Below are positions 12,311-24,733 of a DNA stretch of 64,000 bases, one piece after another. Location of the stretch: positions 124,001 through 188,000 of the forward strand of contig CASHTG010000019.1 of NCBI GenBank assembly GCA_949357655.1, in the 5' to 3' direction. Source of the DNA: Parascedosporium putredinis (taxonomy: Eukaryota > Ascomycota > Sordariomycetes > Microascales > Microascaceae). The position numbers and the translations under genes were made by a program. The notes beneath the pieces are model-generated. The model was given only the letters and a program-made list of their open reading frames with translations, was not told the DNA's origin and did not search any database. Position 1 is the first letter of the stretch; each line of letters begins with the position of its first letter.

Positions 12311-13776
12311 GATGAATATATATGCGTGGTGCGATTAGATGGGATGATGATTAGGCGTGAAAATCGGCGCAGGCGGGCACACCGTCGAGAATATGTCATA
12401 TTTATAAGTGCTGGCGAGACCAAGGGGAATCTTAATATTTCGAATCTCATGCTTCCATTACACACATCTCCATTCCCCGCACTGCTACATTACCAAAGTT
12501 TCGGTTTACACTTGATGACGCATGATGCGGTGTTTCCTCCCGCAACGCGACGGTGGGTAGGTTTAGGATGAAAACCTTCAACGGCTGGTATCCATGAGGT
12601 TTTGCTGACAACGAACAACGCAATGGCGCAGGTGAGGAGTTCATTCACAGTAACTGGATCGTAGAGTTCATCGCGAGGAAAAGGAGATAACCGGTAGGTA
12701 GTAGCTACGAATCTTATGGAGGGGCCGGCGATAACGGGGCCGTTTCCGTGCTTGCGGAAGTACCTTCGTATCGGACCGGGCTAGGGGACAGAGCATGCGG
12801 GGTGGACTACATCGGCGTTTCTTCTTGGGTCCTGCAAGTCTACTAGCTCCGCGCTCTCGACCGGGTGAGAGCTGGGTGCCATATTTGGATGAGGAGTGGC
12901 TCAACATAAATGGGCGAGATACGCGTTGAACTGTGAACCGCCACGATACTAGCTCTGACGGCTTTAAAATCTGTTCGATCATAGTGAGGCTCAATGTGGC
13001 TGTCTCTTGTCTCCCAACGCGATATTTCGATATAATACCTTCACTCCTCAAGTCGCATCAGTGCTCATTTAATGAAAGAATGCACCAATCCATTAGAGCG
13101 ATGCTGTCGACATCCACGTTTCCCGCTTTCCGTTAAAGCTAGAAGAAATGTAAACGCGGGCGGCCGCGCAAAACGAGAGGAGATGCATATTAAGGCGCAT
13201 TTACCACGTCGCGATTGTTACACCCACTCAGCCACACACAACAAGAGAGAGCACAGAATACATTTTCAAGTGATGTAATCGGACATGGGACCCCCTCTGG
13301 GCATATCCACCAAAAGAGGAGCTGGTGAGGACAGGACGGGCCTGAGTGGGCGGTATGTCTTTAAGCGGATATTTGCTTTGATTAGGCCCCAGATGAGCCG
13401 CCCCGACGTGGGCCGTTTGCGATATTACCTACAGCGGCAGATTTGCCAGGACACTCGGAAAGAGAGGCTGGCGCTGACCGGGAACCGATCCTAGAGGCGA
13501 CCCCGCGCCGGTCCGCGGGCATTTGAGAAAGTGATTGATGCATGGTAAGCGCATGCAAGGAACCATTTCGTTTTTTCTCTCTCTATTCTTCTCGTATTCA
13601 TGGATCCATGGATATATAATGTGAGTGAGGGCGGTGTGGCGAGAAGTCCTGAAGAGTTCTCTCTTTCTCTCCACCTGACTCGATCCTGGCTTTGGTGTCT
13701 CTGATCACACACTCTTTTTCCCTTCCCTAATACACCAGCCAAGCTCTGACGTAGCTCTTGTTGAGCCCAGGAAAGA
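12311..13776. other. Divergent promoter region between NRPS-like and GMC genes
   Basis: Shared 1.47-kb upstream region of two divergently transcribed enzyme genes. A TATA-like run sits immediately upstream of the NRPS-like start (12314-12322). Another, TATATAAT, lies at 13613-13620, about 160 bases before the GMC start, followed by a C/T-rich leader. No coding feature is recognised. Sharing one divergent promoter region is compatible with co-regulation. Confidence 0.5.
13613..13620 (+). promoter_or_regulatory. TATA-like box of the GMC oxidoreductase gene
   Basis: TATATAAT lies about 157 bases upstream of the chosen ATG and is followed by pyrimidine-rich leader sequence. Assigned by position and consensus only. 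Confidence 0.4.
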
Positions 13777-15868
13777 ATGGTTCGGCACGGGGAGTCTTCC
13801 TTGCCGCGCTCTTGGCCGCGCCCTTGGCAGCCGCATTTCCCGCGCCTTTAATACGAGCTAGGCACGTCGTCAACCAAACCGACCTCAAAGATTCTTACGA
13901 CTACATCGTCGTGGGTGGCGGCACCGCGGGGCTGACTATTGCCGACCGGCTCTCGGAGTCGTGTAAATGTTGGTTTGCTTTCCGGGCCACCGCTTTTCCC
14001 GACGTTGACGTCTCGCTAACTTTGGGTAACAAGACGATGTTTTGGTTATTGAGCACGGCGACTTTTGTATGTTGGAACGCGTTCTACTCCGTTTCTAATT
14101 CTTTAATTTGGACCAATCTGGGGAAACTAGGTATTTGCGTAATCGTGCTAACATTTGGGCTGGCGCCGTGTAGATGACGCCGCGAACCCAGGCAGCGCTC
14201 GAGGGACGCGCCAGTACAGCATCCGCTCGCTTCCGCAGCCCGGGCTCAACAATCGAACGACGACCAGCAGCATGGGGTTCTGCGTGGGCGGAAGCTCGGC
14301 CGTCAACGGAATGGCGGTGATGAGGGGCACGAAGACGGATTACAACATCTGGGCGGAGCTCGGCAACGAAGGCTCGACGTGGGACTGGGAGGGCATGCTG
14401 CCTTATTTCAAAAGGCGATTCATTTTATTCCCCCGAACGAGGTATTCGCCAAGGACTTCAACGTTACGTATGACATCGACGCAGCTTGGGGTCAAGATGA
14501 AAACACCCACGTCTACGCTTCCTTTCCCGGTGGAAACGATCCGAGAATCAGTAAGGGCCCCTACGTTTTTCTCTTTTCCCCTTCTTTTTACTAACCAGTT
14601 ACTATCAGAAATCCATTACGAAGCTCTTAAGAGCGTTCCCGGCGTCGAGTTCCCCCAAGACGGACACGCCGGCTCGCAGGGCGTGTTCTGGTACCCCGTG
14701 TCCGTCGACCCAGAGACGAGACAGAGATCGTACTCGCGAACCGGGCACTGGGATGGACTGAACAGGAATAACTACGATTTGCTCACCGCCTCCCGCGTCA
14801 ACCAGATCCTCTTCGAGGGCGACGTTGTCACGGGGGTCAAGTTCGTCCCCGAGGAGGAGGAGAAGAGACCACGGTGACGGCGAAGCGGGAGGTCATCGTC
14901 TCGGCCGGGAGCATTCACACACCGCAAATCCTACAACTCAGCGGCATCGGTCCCGCTGATCACCTCGAGGCCGCCGGCATCACCCTGCAGGTCGATCTTC
15001 CCGGCGTTGGCGCAAACTTCCAAGACCACCCCATCGGCCCCAGCATCTCCTTCCAATGTAAGAAGTGTTCTATACTCTCTCCCTTCCAAGTGTCTGCCAA
15101 ATTTATAAAACGCTAATGACAAAATACCTACGACGCAAGGGGAGAAACGCCTCCCACCCCCGAAATCGAGTCCAACCTCACCGCAGGCGTCGGCGGCGGC
15201 CAAGGCCTCGTCGCCTTCCTCGACCTACCCATCGCCGCGCCCGACGAGTTCGAAGACATCGCAGCGCGGTACGAAAGCCTCGACCTCGCCGACTACGTGG
15301 CGCCCGACACCGCCGAGACGGTCCTCGCCGGGTACCGCGCCCAGCAAGAAATCTACGCGCGCGAGATGCGCGGGCGCGGGCTCTCCTTCATGAACTACAT
15401 CATCGGCGGCGGCGCGGGCGGCTCGCCCATCAACCTGCACATCACCTCGCGGGGCACGATCCGGCTCAACGAGACGGACCCGCAGGGCGACCCCGTCATC
15501 GACTACCGCGCGCTGTCGAACCCCACCGACGTGGACCTCATGGCCGCGTACCTCGGCTTTTGCGGCGCTTCTTCACCACGGGCGATTTGAAGCAGTATAA
15601 CGCCACCGAGGTCCGGCCCGGGGACGACGGGGCGACGCGGGCGGGGCTGGAGGCGTATATCCGGGCGGGGTATAACCCGCAGGGCTGGCATCCCATTGGC
15701 ACGGCGGCCAAGATGAGGCGGGAGCTAGGAGGCGTGGTGGACGATGAGCTCCGCGTGTACGGTGTTCGGGGCCTGCGTGTGGCGGATGCGAGTATTATGC
15801 CTACGCTGATTAGTGGGACGACGCAGCTGACAGCGTACACGATTGGTGAAAGGGTGAGCTTGTCTTCG

Positions 15869-15907
<39 letters not shown>

Positions 15908-16186
15908 TTGATTGGTTATTTGAGCAAGCTGACTTTACGCCTAGGCGGCCGATTTTATCAAAGCGACGTGGGAGGAGGATGGTGAAGACGCGACATGCCC
16001 AGAGACAACTCAGCCTGAGGATCCTGAAGAGCCTGAGCCTGAAGAGGGAAATGAGGACGAGGACGAGGAAGATGGTGACGAAGAGGAAGAGAACGAGGAA
16101 GAGGAAGAAGATGAATGGGACGAGGGGGCGAGGAGGACGAAGAAGACGGCGGCGTTGACGAGGAGGTAGCTGAGGGCGCAGAGTAG
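13777..16186 (+). CDS. Secreted GMC oxidoreductase with acidic C-terminal tail
   Basis: FAD-dependent glucose-methanol-choline family oxidase/dehydrogenase, about 668 aa. Exons are 13777-13962, 14034-14066, 14174-14550, 14609-15057, 15140-15853 and 15945-16186; phases agree once frame breaks are allowed for. The start at 13777 gives a signal peptide (MVRHGG then VFLAALLAAPLAAAFPAP). The dinucleotide-binding motif is YDYIVVGGGTAGLTIADRL. Signature segments GFCVGGSSAVNGM and SAGSIHTPQILQLSGIGP follow, and the catalytic histidine lies in GWHPIGTAAK. After the last catalytic segment (TLISGTTQLTAYTIGER) the final exon adds about 80 residues that are mostly Glu/Asp. Single bases appear missing near 13793, 14412, 14866, 15140, 15563 and 16130. 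Without the last repair the tail stops early at 16170. Family members oxidise alcohols such as aryl alcohols or sugars; the substrate is unknown. Confidence 0.93.
15872..15904 (+). repeat. (CT)n microsatellite in GMC intron 5
   Basis: About 16 uninterrupted CT units inside the fifth intron of the GMC gene. It forms the polypyrimidine region upstream of the CTAG acceptor at 15941-15944. Confidence 0.95.
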
Positions 16187-19100
16187 GAGTGTCTGGCAGA
16201 AACGGGACGGACCTATAGCACAGCCCTACAATATGGGTAATGACATGGGAAAGTGAAGGCGTTGACAGAAATTGCATCCGCCAGAAAGCAAATGAAACTG
16301 GCTGCGGGTAAGATGGGGTTCTCCTAACCCCTGGCTTCTAGCCACATATAGCAGTTGAAGGATCTCACTCTCACCAGAGCCCGAGTTCCTGAATGTCAAC
16401 CTCCGCTTGATCGCATCCTTTTCTCACTTTGACTGAGAAAATCTCATGATGGCTACGTGCTTTCTTCTTCCGATAAAGATCCGGAACCCCGAGATGATGG
16501 AGGGAACAAGGCGACGAACCAGCATTGGGATGCAAATACTGTTATTAGGCGCTAGATCACATGCTTGTGAATACGTGAATAACTTTCTATTACCCACCCG
16601 CCTTCCCATTTTATCATCGCTTTTGCGCTTAGTTTACATTCCCCCGCTTTCCCCTTGACTTTTCTGTCTTGGGCGCCGGAGTAGTATAGGATCTTGGGAA
16701 TCACCATCGTTTGGGGATTCGGTAGATGATGGAAGCCAAGATTCTAGTTCCCCTCCCATCGTCCCTAGCTTACGAAAACTGCTCGGTGCTCGAGCACCAC
16801 AGCTCTTTCGATAATCTGCTCTTACGACAAGGGGTGGGCTGCGATGCAACCCGCCATCTTCCTCAGCCCAACCACTCGCAAGCATCTCCTTTTGGGACAT
16901 GGTTCCCTTATCGATGCATCTAGACATTCGGGACGTCGCGGCCTTTTGGTACGGAATAGCTCCGGCAGATCATGTTCCTGCCGGCAGTTGGTCTAGATCA
17001 TGAGCAATCATCTGTCAAGGGATCATAAAAATGGGCGAAACGGATTGGTTATCTATCTTTGTGAGGATGAATTCGAGTGCCGAGAAATGAAGAATAGCTA
17101 GTCACTAATACCAAACGAGATAGGAATGACTGGAAAAAGAAAGAATTTCGGAGTCGAGGCCCGCCTTGGCTGGAAGATAGAAGACTAAGTGTGTCGCCTC
17201 CAAAGAAGAGGGCTACAAAAAACGACGCGAACGAGGGCCTTATCCGATGCTCCTGTTCCTTAGCGTAGCCGTATCCGAACCGATGGGCGATCACCCGCTA
17301 GCCCCCAACCTTTGTTCTTCGTCGTCCTCTCTCGAACAGCAAGAAGAGAAAAAACCAGGCCGGCGGGTCGAAGCAATGCTAGCTTGATCAAAGAGCTGAC
17401 GTTGATGGTTGGGTCAAAGCGTTCGCAGCTCCAACCCGAATGTGCTTGACTTCGGGAAGTCTCCGTCGCCTTGCCGGGCGCTCGGACGATTTCCGGTTAG
17501 GGTATCGAGGGGCGTAGATCGAAGTTGGATCGGACCCTAAACCGATAGATACATGTAGTACTATTTATCACGGCGGAGAAGAATTGTGCATGAGCAGAGA
17601 GCGAGAGAAGGACAGACACAAAGAGAAAGGGTCAAGTACAAGTAGGCGTGTGGGGTGTAGTGTGGCCGAACAGGAAAGGTGCTCCCCGCCCCTCCCCAAT
17701 GGCAGAGAGCTATAGTCCTATCGATCCCTTAAGTACGTAGGGAGCGAGCACCAGCATATTTTCTTCCTCGCTCAGGATTTCAGCCCTCCACGTCACGCGA
17801 CCACGGCGATGTGGCGACGGTCGAAGAGTGGGCTGGAAGAGTTCCTGCGCCAAGGCTTATAGCGTCCGCGAGTCGAGACCCCTGATCACTATGGAGCTGG
17901 AGCTGAAGGAAAAAGTATCAGCGACTACAAGTAGCTCCGATCTGCAGACTAGAAAAAGGCGAACCCTTCTGGTCCGCAAATCCTCGAGCTCCAAGATTGA
18001 TCTTACCAGGAGAATCACTTTCTTCGTCACGCGAAGCCCACGCCTATCCGCTCTCAGAGCATCCCGCCACCGTAGGATGCGCCATCCTTTATGTGGGGAA
18101 GGGAAGGAGGAATAAGGTATGGAAAGTCTCTGTTATAGAGCTTGATTTTCAACGTTTGCTCCACGGAAATCTCGCATGGTCCCCTCTAGTCAATACTGAA
18201 TCGCTTGGCAGTCGAGAGAAAAGAAAACCTAAACAGAAAATCACGAAATATGCAGGTGCGAGTGGAAATATTGTCTTATTGTCTCTACGTTGGACAAAGA
18301 AGATTGGTGGGAAGTGGGATGTGGGATGTGGAAGATCCTTGCCAGTTCCATGAGCCCATATTTGCAGGGAAAGTAATGAAGGCATCTGACAACTAGTGTG
18401 TCGACAAAAAAATGCTCGAGGAGCCCCGAGCACCAGGACCCTGGAACCACATCAGTTGTCCAACGCAGCCGTTCGGGATCATGTCAACGTCTCGGCCCGC
18501 TGTTGCGCAGTTGGATGAACCCTGGTCGCTGGTTTGACGATCCAACAAAACTTCCATGTTCCCAGCTGGCCGTTTTGGGCAGAGTGGCATCAGCAGAAAC
18601 GCAAGGGGCAGATTTGTTTCTTCTCTCTTTTTCTCTTTTGTAAATTGTGTAATATTATCATTATTCTCCATGTATTCGCATCCCTGGGATCATATGTGCG
18701 ACCTTGCCTCCGCGACTAACGCTCTTCGGGTTACGCACGTAACTCCTGCAGGTGGCGTACACACCCAAGGCGCCACTCCTGACCGATATAGTCGTTAGTG
18801 GCGGCTAGGGGGCAGTGGGGAGAGTCGAGGGGAGAGAATCAACTTTTCCGCATACAAGGCAGACCCTTCCGTTGCTATCGTTGATGGAGTATGTAGCGCT
18901 AAGCCCAATAGTTAAAATGCCAAGGGTCGAACAAGTCCGACTTCGCGGAGGCGTTTGGCCGCCGTGTTCGCGACGAAAGAGAAAATGTCCGTAGGGCAGA
19001 TGAAGCGCCATCTCACGGAACGAAGGGGTAGGGGATTCGCACTAAGGAGGGTGTGCGGGGATGGGGGCCAAGAAGGGGAGATCTCCCACCTGCTTCTTAG

Positions 19101-19850
19101 CCAGTGAGAAAGAGGCTGGGGCTCTTCCGGAGAGTTTAGACCTGGATGTGACTAGCCAGACCTGGATGTGACCATCTAGCCAGGTCTTGGCTTGCGCTGA
19201 TCGCCAGTGCAACAAAAAGCACACATGCAAAGCACATACATTGTAAAATGAGACGCTCCAGGTAGGCGAACGAGGGACCGAGAGAAGTCTTCTTATGAAT
19301 GATTTGCTTCGCAAGGCTCGAGGCGTGGGGGAAAGGAGGTCGTTCTATGTGTATCAAGAAGCTTGGGGGTGTAGGACGAAACACGTCGTCAAAGCCATCC
19401 ATTGCATGTAAATTGTGTCCAACACGCCCACCCCGTCCGTCGCCCATCCAAGCACCTCGCCGCATGATGTGGTACCGCCGTTGAGCTTTGACAGATGCTC
19501 TCTTTTCTTGTTCGGATCTTGTTTCGACATCCGGCGCTCCTTCTTCCGACGATCTGATTATCAGCGTCCGTGTGTTTGCTGATGCGCTCATGGTCATCCG
19601 CGCGAATCAATTCTCTGGCGGCGCGGCTAGACAGACACCATTCTCTTGGGTCCCTGCAGCTGGACCATCATATACAAGAACGAAAAGGACACTAAGAATT
19701 ACCACTCCACTCCGCTTCCGTGGTTTCTAAAAGGCTTCGTCCATTCTTCCCTGACCATCCACGATTTTTCCTTGAGCAACGGAAAGTGGAAGAGACGACT
19801 GAATAGTTGACCACAGCACGCACACAATACTCACTCACATATCGGAGGCC
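16187..19850. other. Long intergenic stretch without recognisable gene
   Basis: 3.66 kb. Many short ORFs occur on both strands but none shows a domain, signal peptide or consistent splice partners. Stop codons are frequent and codon composition is unlike the flanking genes. It holds the 3' flank of the GMC gene and the promoter of the PTH11-like gene. A multi-exon gene with short exons cannot be excluded by eye. Confidence 0.5.
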
Positions 19851-21231
19851 ATGGAACCGCCAACCTCTGAAACTTCACCACCCTTACCGGTGTTAATACC
19901 CATCTCGGCAGATTCGGCGCGAGGGTCGCGGGTGTACATTGGCGTAACCACGCCGCTCTTAGCCATTGCCCTCGCGACATACGCGTTACGGATGTACGTT
20001 CGCATGAAGCCGATATGGAGAGTCGGCTGGGAAGACTACTTCATTACCGTCGGAGTGGTAAGTCGCCTTTGCTTTTTTCTCTCCTCTCCACAAGGCGTCA
20101 TCACGCCATGCCATCATTGTTCGTTGTGGCGCTGGCGTTCCTCGCTGGCGATAGGAAGAAGAAGGGGAAGGAAGGAAGAAACAAAAAAAAAAAAAAAAAA
20201 AGAACGGGACTTGTTTTAACGAGGGTATCTATAGGCTCTCATGATCGTCGACTACGGCTTTCTCTTCCCCGAGCAATTCACCTCCCCAACCGCCATCACA
20301 GTCGCCACCGCCCACTGGGCCATCCGCTACGCCTTCATCGCCATCCCCATCTGGGGCGCCGCCATGGCCACCATCAAAACCTCGGTCGCCATCCTCCTCC
20401 TCCGTATTCCCCTCGGCCGGTGCTGGGCCGCCTTTTGCTGGTCCATGATCGCCCTGCAGGCCGCCTACGGCATCGGCAACACCGTCTACCTCCTCCTTCA
20501 GTGCCGACCCATCGAAGCCAACTGGGAGCCCGCCGACCTGGCAGGACGCGGCGGCTGCCTCCCCGTCAGCGCCATGGTGGCCGCCTCCAACGCCGGCAGC
20601 GCCGTCAACATCAGCACCGACGTGCTGCTCTCGCTGGCGCCCGCGGCCGTCATCTGGCGGCTGCGCGCGGCCCGGCGCGAGAAGCTGCTCACGGCGGCGC
20701 TCATGTGCCTGGGCTTGCTCGCCGCCGTGTCGTCCATCGTCAAGACGGTGTACGTGCGCGCGTTCGCCGTCTCGCCGGACCCGTGGGCCGTGGCGGTGCG
20801 CATCGCGACGTGGACGATGCTGGAGCAGCTTTCGCGGTGACGGGGGCGTGCGCGCCGTACTTGAATCCTATACTGCAGAGGGTGTTGCGCCGCTTGGGTG
20901 TGCGTTTAAGGGATAGGGAGACCAGGGCGAGCGCGTTTCGGCGGTCGTTGGCGGGGCGAGGGGGAGGGCTGTGGTGCGAGGGGGAAAAGGGTGGTGCTGT
21001 CCTCGTCAGAGACGAGAGGGGAACGGGGACGCGGACGGCAGTGGCAGTGGCAGTGGCAATGTGCTCGTTGGCAATGAGGATTCGCTTGAATCGGGGTTGC
21101 AAGCTCCTCCGTCGTGCTTGAAGAGAGAGGGTGAGTGCGAGCAATGGGATACTCCGCCGGTGCTATTCGTTGGATCAAAGAGGGATGGGGTAGTGTTTAT
21201 GAGGCCGGTGGAGTATCCGCGCGATGTGTGA
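19851..21231 (+). CDS. PTH11-like rhodopsin-fold integral membrane protein
   Basis: Two exons, 19851-20057 and 20235-21231, with a 177-nt intron carrying a 19-base poly-A run; about 401 aa. Seven hydrophobic segments are visible, starting with YIGVTTPLLAIALATYALRM. The conserved first loop reads RMYVRMKPIWRVGWEDYFI. The pattern WEDYFI, then a segment resembling YFxxxIxxxxxxxxxKxSIxxxxxRI, here AIPIWGAAMATIKTSVAILL, marks the fungal rhodopsin domain (PF20684 type). There is no N-terminal CFEM cysteine domain. Family members are plasma-membrane proteins; Magnaporthe PTH11 senses surfaces, but most relatives are uncharacterised. Frame breaks near 20832 (T run) and 21018 (G run) are each one missing base. 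With both repaired the cytosolic tail ends at 21231 in PVEYPRDV. Confidence 0.88.
20183..20201 (+). repeat. Poly(A) tract in intron
   Basis: Nineteen consecutive A residues within the single intron of the PTH11-like gene. Homopolymers this long are unreliable in most sequencing chemistries. Confidence 0.9.
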
Positions 21232-22866
21232 TGGGGATTTACGTACACACGAGGACTTACATCAGAGATGGTATGGAGTGGTTGAACTTGGGAGTATGTT
21301 GCTCCCATTCTGTCTTTTCCGCTATTATTACGAAGACCACGGCCAAAGGGACTCAACCAAAACCGGGGAAGTGGGAAAGCACTAAAAAAGTGACGTGAGA
21401 ATTAGGTGGCATAGATACCCATAGCTCCGGCTATTATAATAACAATGGATGAAAACACAGATCAGAGACATGGAAGCTTGTCGAGGAAGGTTACGCTATT
21501 CTCCGTGCACCACCCAAGACCTAATTTGTACATGTGTTCGCGATATGGCATTCTCAATCATCTTCCCCGTCTTCAATTCATGGGATTTCTTTCTTTTTCG
21601 CGTCCTCGGATGCCGGGAAATTTCCCAAACTCTTCCCGAATTGAGACGGCCCCCAAGCCAGGGCCGGGCCAGGGACGTGTGCTATTTTCCGAATCACTGA
21701 CATTTCCCTTCTGGGATGCTGAGCCGTCGACTGCGCCCACGAATCCCACGCGACACATTCCTCACCCATTTTAGAAGTACACAGCCCTTCAATCGCATCC
21801 TATCCAACGGCCGTGCAGACACCCATAGATCCGCCTGTAAGGTTTTACTTCTTTCTGTTTTTCCTTTCCTGCTGACCCCCAGCCCAGGTTTCCCGATCCC
21901 TCGGCACCGCAGTCCACCATTCCTTACATGCGTCTTCTTCTTTCGCGCACCTGGATATAGACCCTTGGCCCGCCCCCGCGTTTCCCTCAACCCTCGAACT
22001 CGGGGTCCAGCCACAAAAACCCGCTGCTGGCCCCGACTCGTCCGAGTGCTGCGGTTTTCGCTACCTCGACCCATGCGCGCTGCGGAGACTTTGCAAAACT
22101 AGACGTGCTGAGCAACGCTTGTTTCTTCATGTAGGCCGAGGCTAGCGACAGGATCAAGTCAATCCAGGACCTGCTCCCACCCAGAATACACCCACGGCCA
22201 GTTCTTTTCTTGGTGCCTCGGACTGGGAGAAGACAGAAAAAAATGAAACTAAAAACCATCCCCCAAACATCGAGAGCCGCGCTCAGCCGCGCGCCTACCC
22301 CAGCCCCAAGCTACCCTGCCTCCCTCCCCGGCTAACATGGATGACCCCTCCACCGCCCATTTTTTTGTTTCTTAGCTGCTCTCCCTACCGAGTGTACCAC
22401 AAGCGACCCGGCCTCTTGGTTCCCCAGTCCTACGAGAAGTCGGGCCCTGAAACACGGCTACCCGTTGGGTGGTTGGCGTGCGAGTGGGGGGAGGAGGGGG
22501 GCCAGGAAAACTGCAGACCGTGGCACTGTCGTGCTACTATTCTTTGTTTATCCCATGAGCGGCCGCGGCGCGGTGCCTCGCTCACTCCTGCCCATAGCCG
22601 GAAGGAATATCTCACGAGATGGCCGTTTCCGGTCGCATAAGCCCTAGGCAAGTAGTGATATAAGAAGATGAGTGCGGCACCCTCCGTGGACTCTTTTTAT
22701 TTGCTTTGTATTATTATTATCTCTATTTTCCTATCCATATCCTACGACACAACCCAGCGGTGCACAAGTTACCTCATTTCCGCGCCTGCACTCTGCTCCA
22801 ACTCTTTCTTGTTTCGCAGTTCCTTCCCTTTCGCCTCTCTCCCTAATCCCCATCTCTCTCTGAAAA
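21232..22866. other. Intergenic, promoter of tyrosinase gene
   Basis: 1.6 kb without a supported gene. ORFs on both strands overlap and lack features. A pyrimidine-rich leader precedes the tyrosinase ATG (about 22760-22860). Confidence 0.5.
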
Positions 22867-24163
22867 ATGTACCTGCCCCTTTTCCTCTGCGGCATCCTGC
22901 CCGGCCTCATCCCCGACTGCCCCTGCACGACCCCCTCGTACGGAAAGAATGGTAAGCTTCTCAAAGAGCGTTCTAAACCTTGCTTTACTCGTCGCCATCG
23001 AGCCGAGAGCAGACTCGCTAACCTCGATCCCTCTCCTGCTTAGGCGCACGCTGAACGAAAATGAGCGCGTCCAGTACATCGACGCCGTCAAGTGCATGAT
23101 GGAGAAACCTGCCCTGACCCCACCAGACGTCGTACCCGGCGTGACAAACCGCTACGAAGACTTTGTCGGCGCGCACGTCGTCCAAGCAGACGACGCCCAC
23201 AACACCGTGAGTACACCAGTCCCCGCACTCTTCCTTTCTTTTCTTTCTCTTTTCCCCTTTTCTCCCTTACCCCTTGCTTCCCGTAACCTCTTGCTAACGG
23301 GCTGCATCCTCCCAGGGCGCCTTCTACCCTTACCACCGCCTCCTCCTCCACCTCTACGAGCAAGAAATCCAAAACTGCGGCTGGCCCGCCGGCATCCCTA
23401 CTGGGACTGGACCCTCGACAACGAAACCCCCGACGCCTTCTACCGCTCCCCGTCCTCGACCCCGTCACCGGGTTCGGCGGCAACGGCCGCCGCGTCCCCG
23501 GCAACTTCACCCACCCCGCCAAGGGTGTCACGCCTCGCAACCCCGCCGACCTCCCCGACCGCACCGGCGGCGGCTGCATCCAGTCCGGGCCCTTTGCCAA
23601 CCTCACCACCCACCTCGGCCCCGGGAACAGCACCGACCTCAACCCCACTGCGTGCGCCGCGACTTTGCTCCCGAGACGTTTGTCCAGGGCACCGCCGACG
23701 AACTCATCGGCGAGGGTATGGATCAGCCGGACTTTGGGTCCTTTGCGAGCGTGACGGAGGGTTCGTTTCATAGCGCGGGGCATTGGGGGATCGGTGGGCT
23801 GTATGGCGACATGTCGGACAAGTGGACGAGCCGTGAGTCGCACCCGTCTTTTTTTTTCCCCTTCATCTCTAGTATCAACTCTAACGTTCTTCGCCAGCCT
23901 CTGATCCTCTCTTCTACTTGCACCACGCCAACGTCGACCGCGCCTGGTGGTCCTGGCAATCCCGCGACGTGGATGCGCGCTCCAACGACATCTCGGGCCC
24001 GCTCGTACCCTTTGACAACGAAAACAAGGTGGCCGGAAACCTCACCCTTGACCACCTCATGATCCTCGGCACCTCGGCTGAGACCAGGGTCCAGGTCAAG
24101 GTTGCCGACCTGATGAGCGTCGGAAAGGGGCGTCTTTGCTATAACTACGATAAGCTGTATTAG
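22867..24163 (+). CDS. Tyrosinase (type-3 copper oxidase), short form
   Basis: Oxidises phenols to quinones using two copper ions. Exons are 22867-22951, 23044-23206, 23316-23832 and 23898-24163, giving about 344 aa. CuA histidines appear in VGAHVVQ, ADDAHNT and YPYHRLLLHLYEQ. CuB histidines appear in FHSAGHWGIGG and LFYLHHANVDRAWW. The N-terminus carries a hydrophobic stretch (MYLPLFLCGILPGLIPDCPC) consistent with a signal peptide, leading into PLVRKEWRTLNENER. The protein ends soon after CuB in CYNYDKLY, so it lacks the large C-terminal shielding domain of mushroom-type tyrosinases. Frame breaks near 22930, 23398, 23446 and 23647 are each one base short, mostly in C runs. The start is the least certain part; another upstream exon is possible. 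Likely roles are melanin formation or phenolic metabolism. Confidence 0.9.
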
Positions 24164-24733
24164 GAGGGGTAGTCTTTCTATTTTCTTTTCCTGTTTCTTT
24201 TTGGGTGTTGTGTGTGATTAGGGGCATCTTATGGCGTTTTGGGATAGATTTGGTTGTGGGCATTCTGCATAGCGTTCTTGTTTTTGGGGTTTTCTTTTGT
24301 CCTATAGATGGATGGTTGTAAAGTGATATCAAGTTAGCATAGCAAGCGATCAAGTGTTTCTGACTTATCCATCCCATCAAGTTCAAGCCAAACCTAGCCG
24401 CGGTGGCAGACAAGTATACAGCTCATGGATCTATCAGCTAAGCCATCTCAATTACACCTGATGCAAAGGGAGGATGGACGAGAAAGTGGGAGTGCGGGAG
24501 GTAGCATGATGTCCAGCCCACCAACTGACGGGCATGAAGATGTTCGATTATGCATTACAATAGGCGTATAAATGTACTTCTAGTAGAATAGTCCCTTGAC
24601 TCCAGAATGATGGTGACGCAAATGGCTCCAATAAGAGTCTGCGAAAAATCCCGAAACCTCAACTCCCATAAAAAAATCACCCGCAATCTATCTACTACTC
24701 ATTCAATATCCAGATCCGCCAGCACCCATCCGA
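24164..24733. other. Convergent 3' flanks
   Basis: Gene-free spacer between the ends of the convergent tyrosinase and aspartic protease genes. T-rich just after the tyrosinase stop, as expected of fungal 3' UTRs. Confidence 0.6.

Noticed and set aside
20015..21121. 368-codon plus-strand ORF overlapping the PTH11-like gene
   Set aside because: Out-of-frame reading across the intron and exon 2; His/Arg-rich nonsense with no hydrophobic segments.
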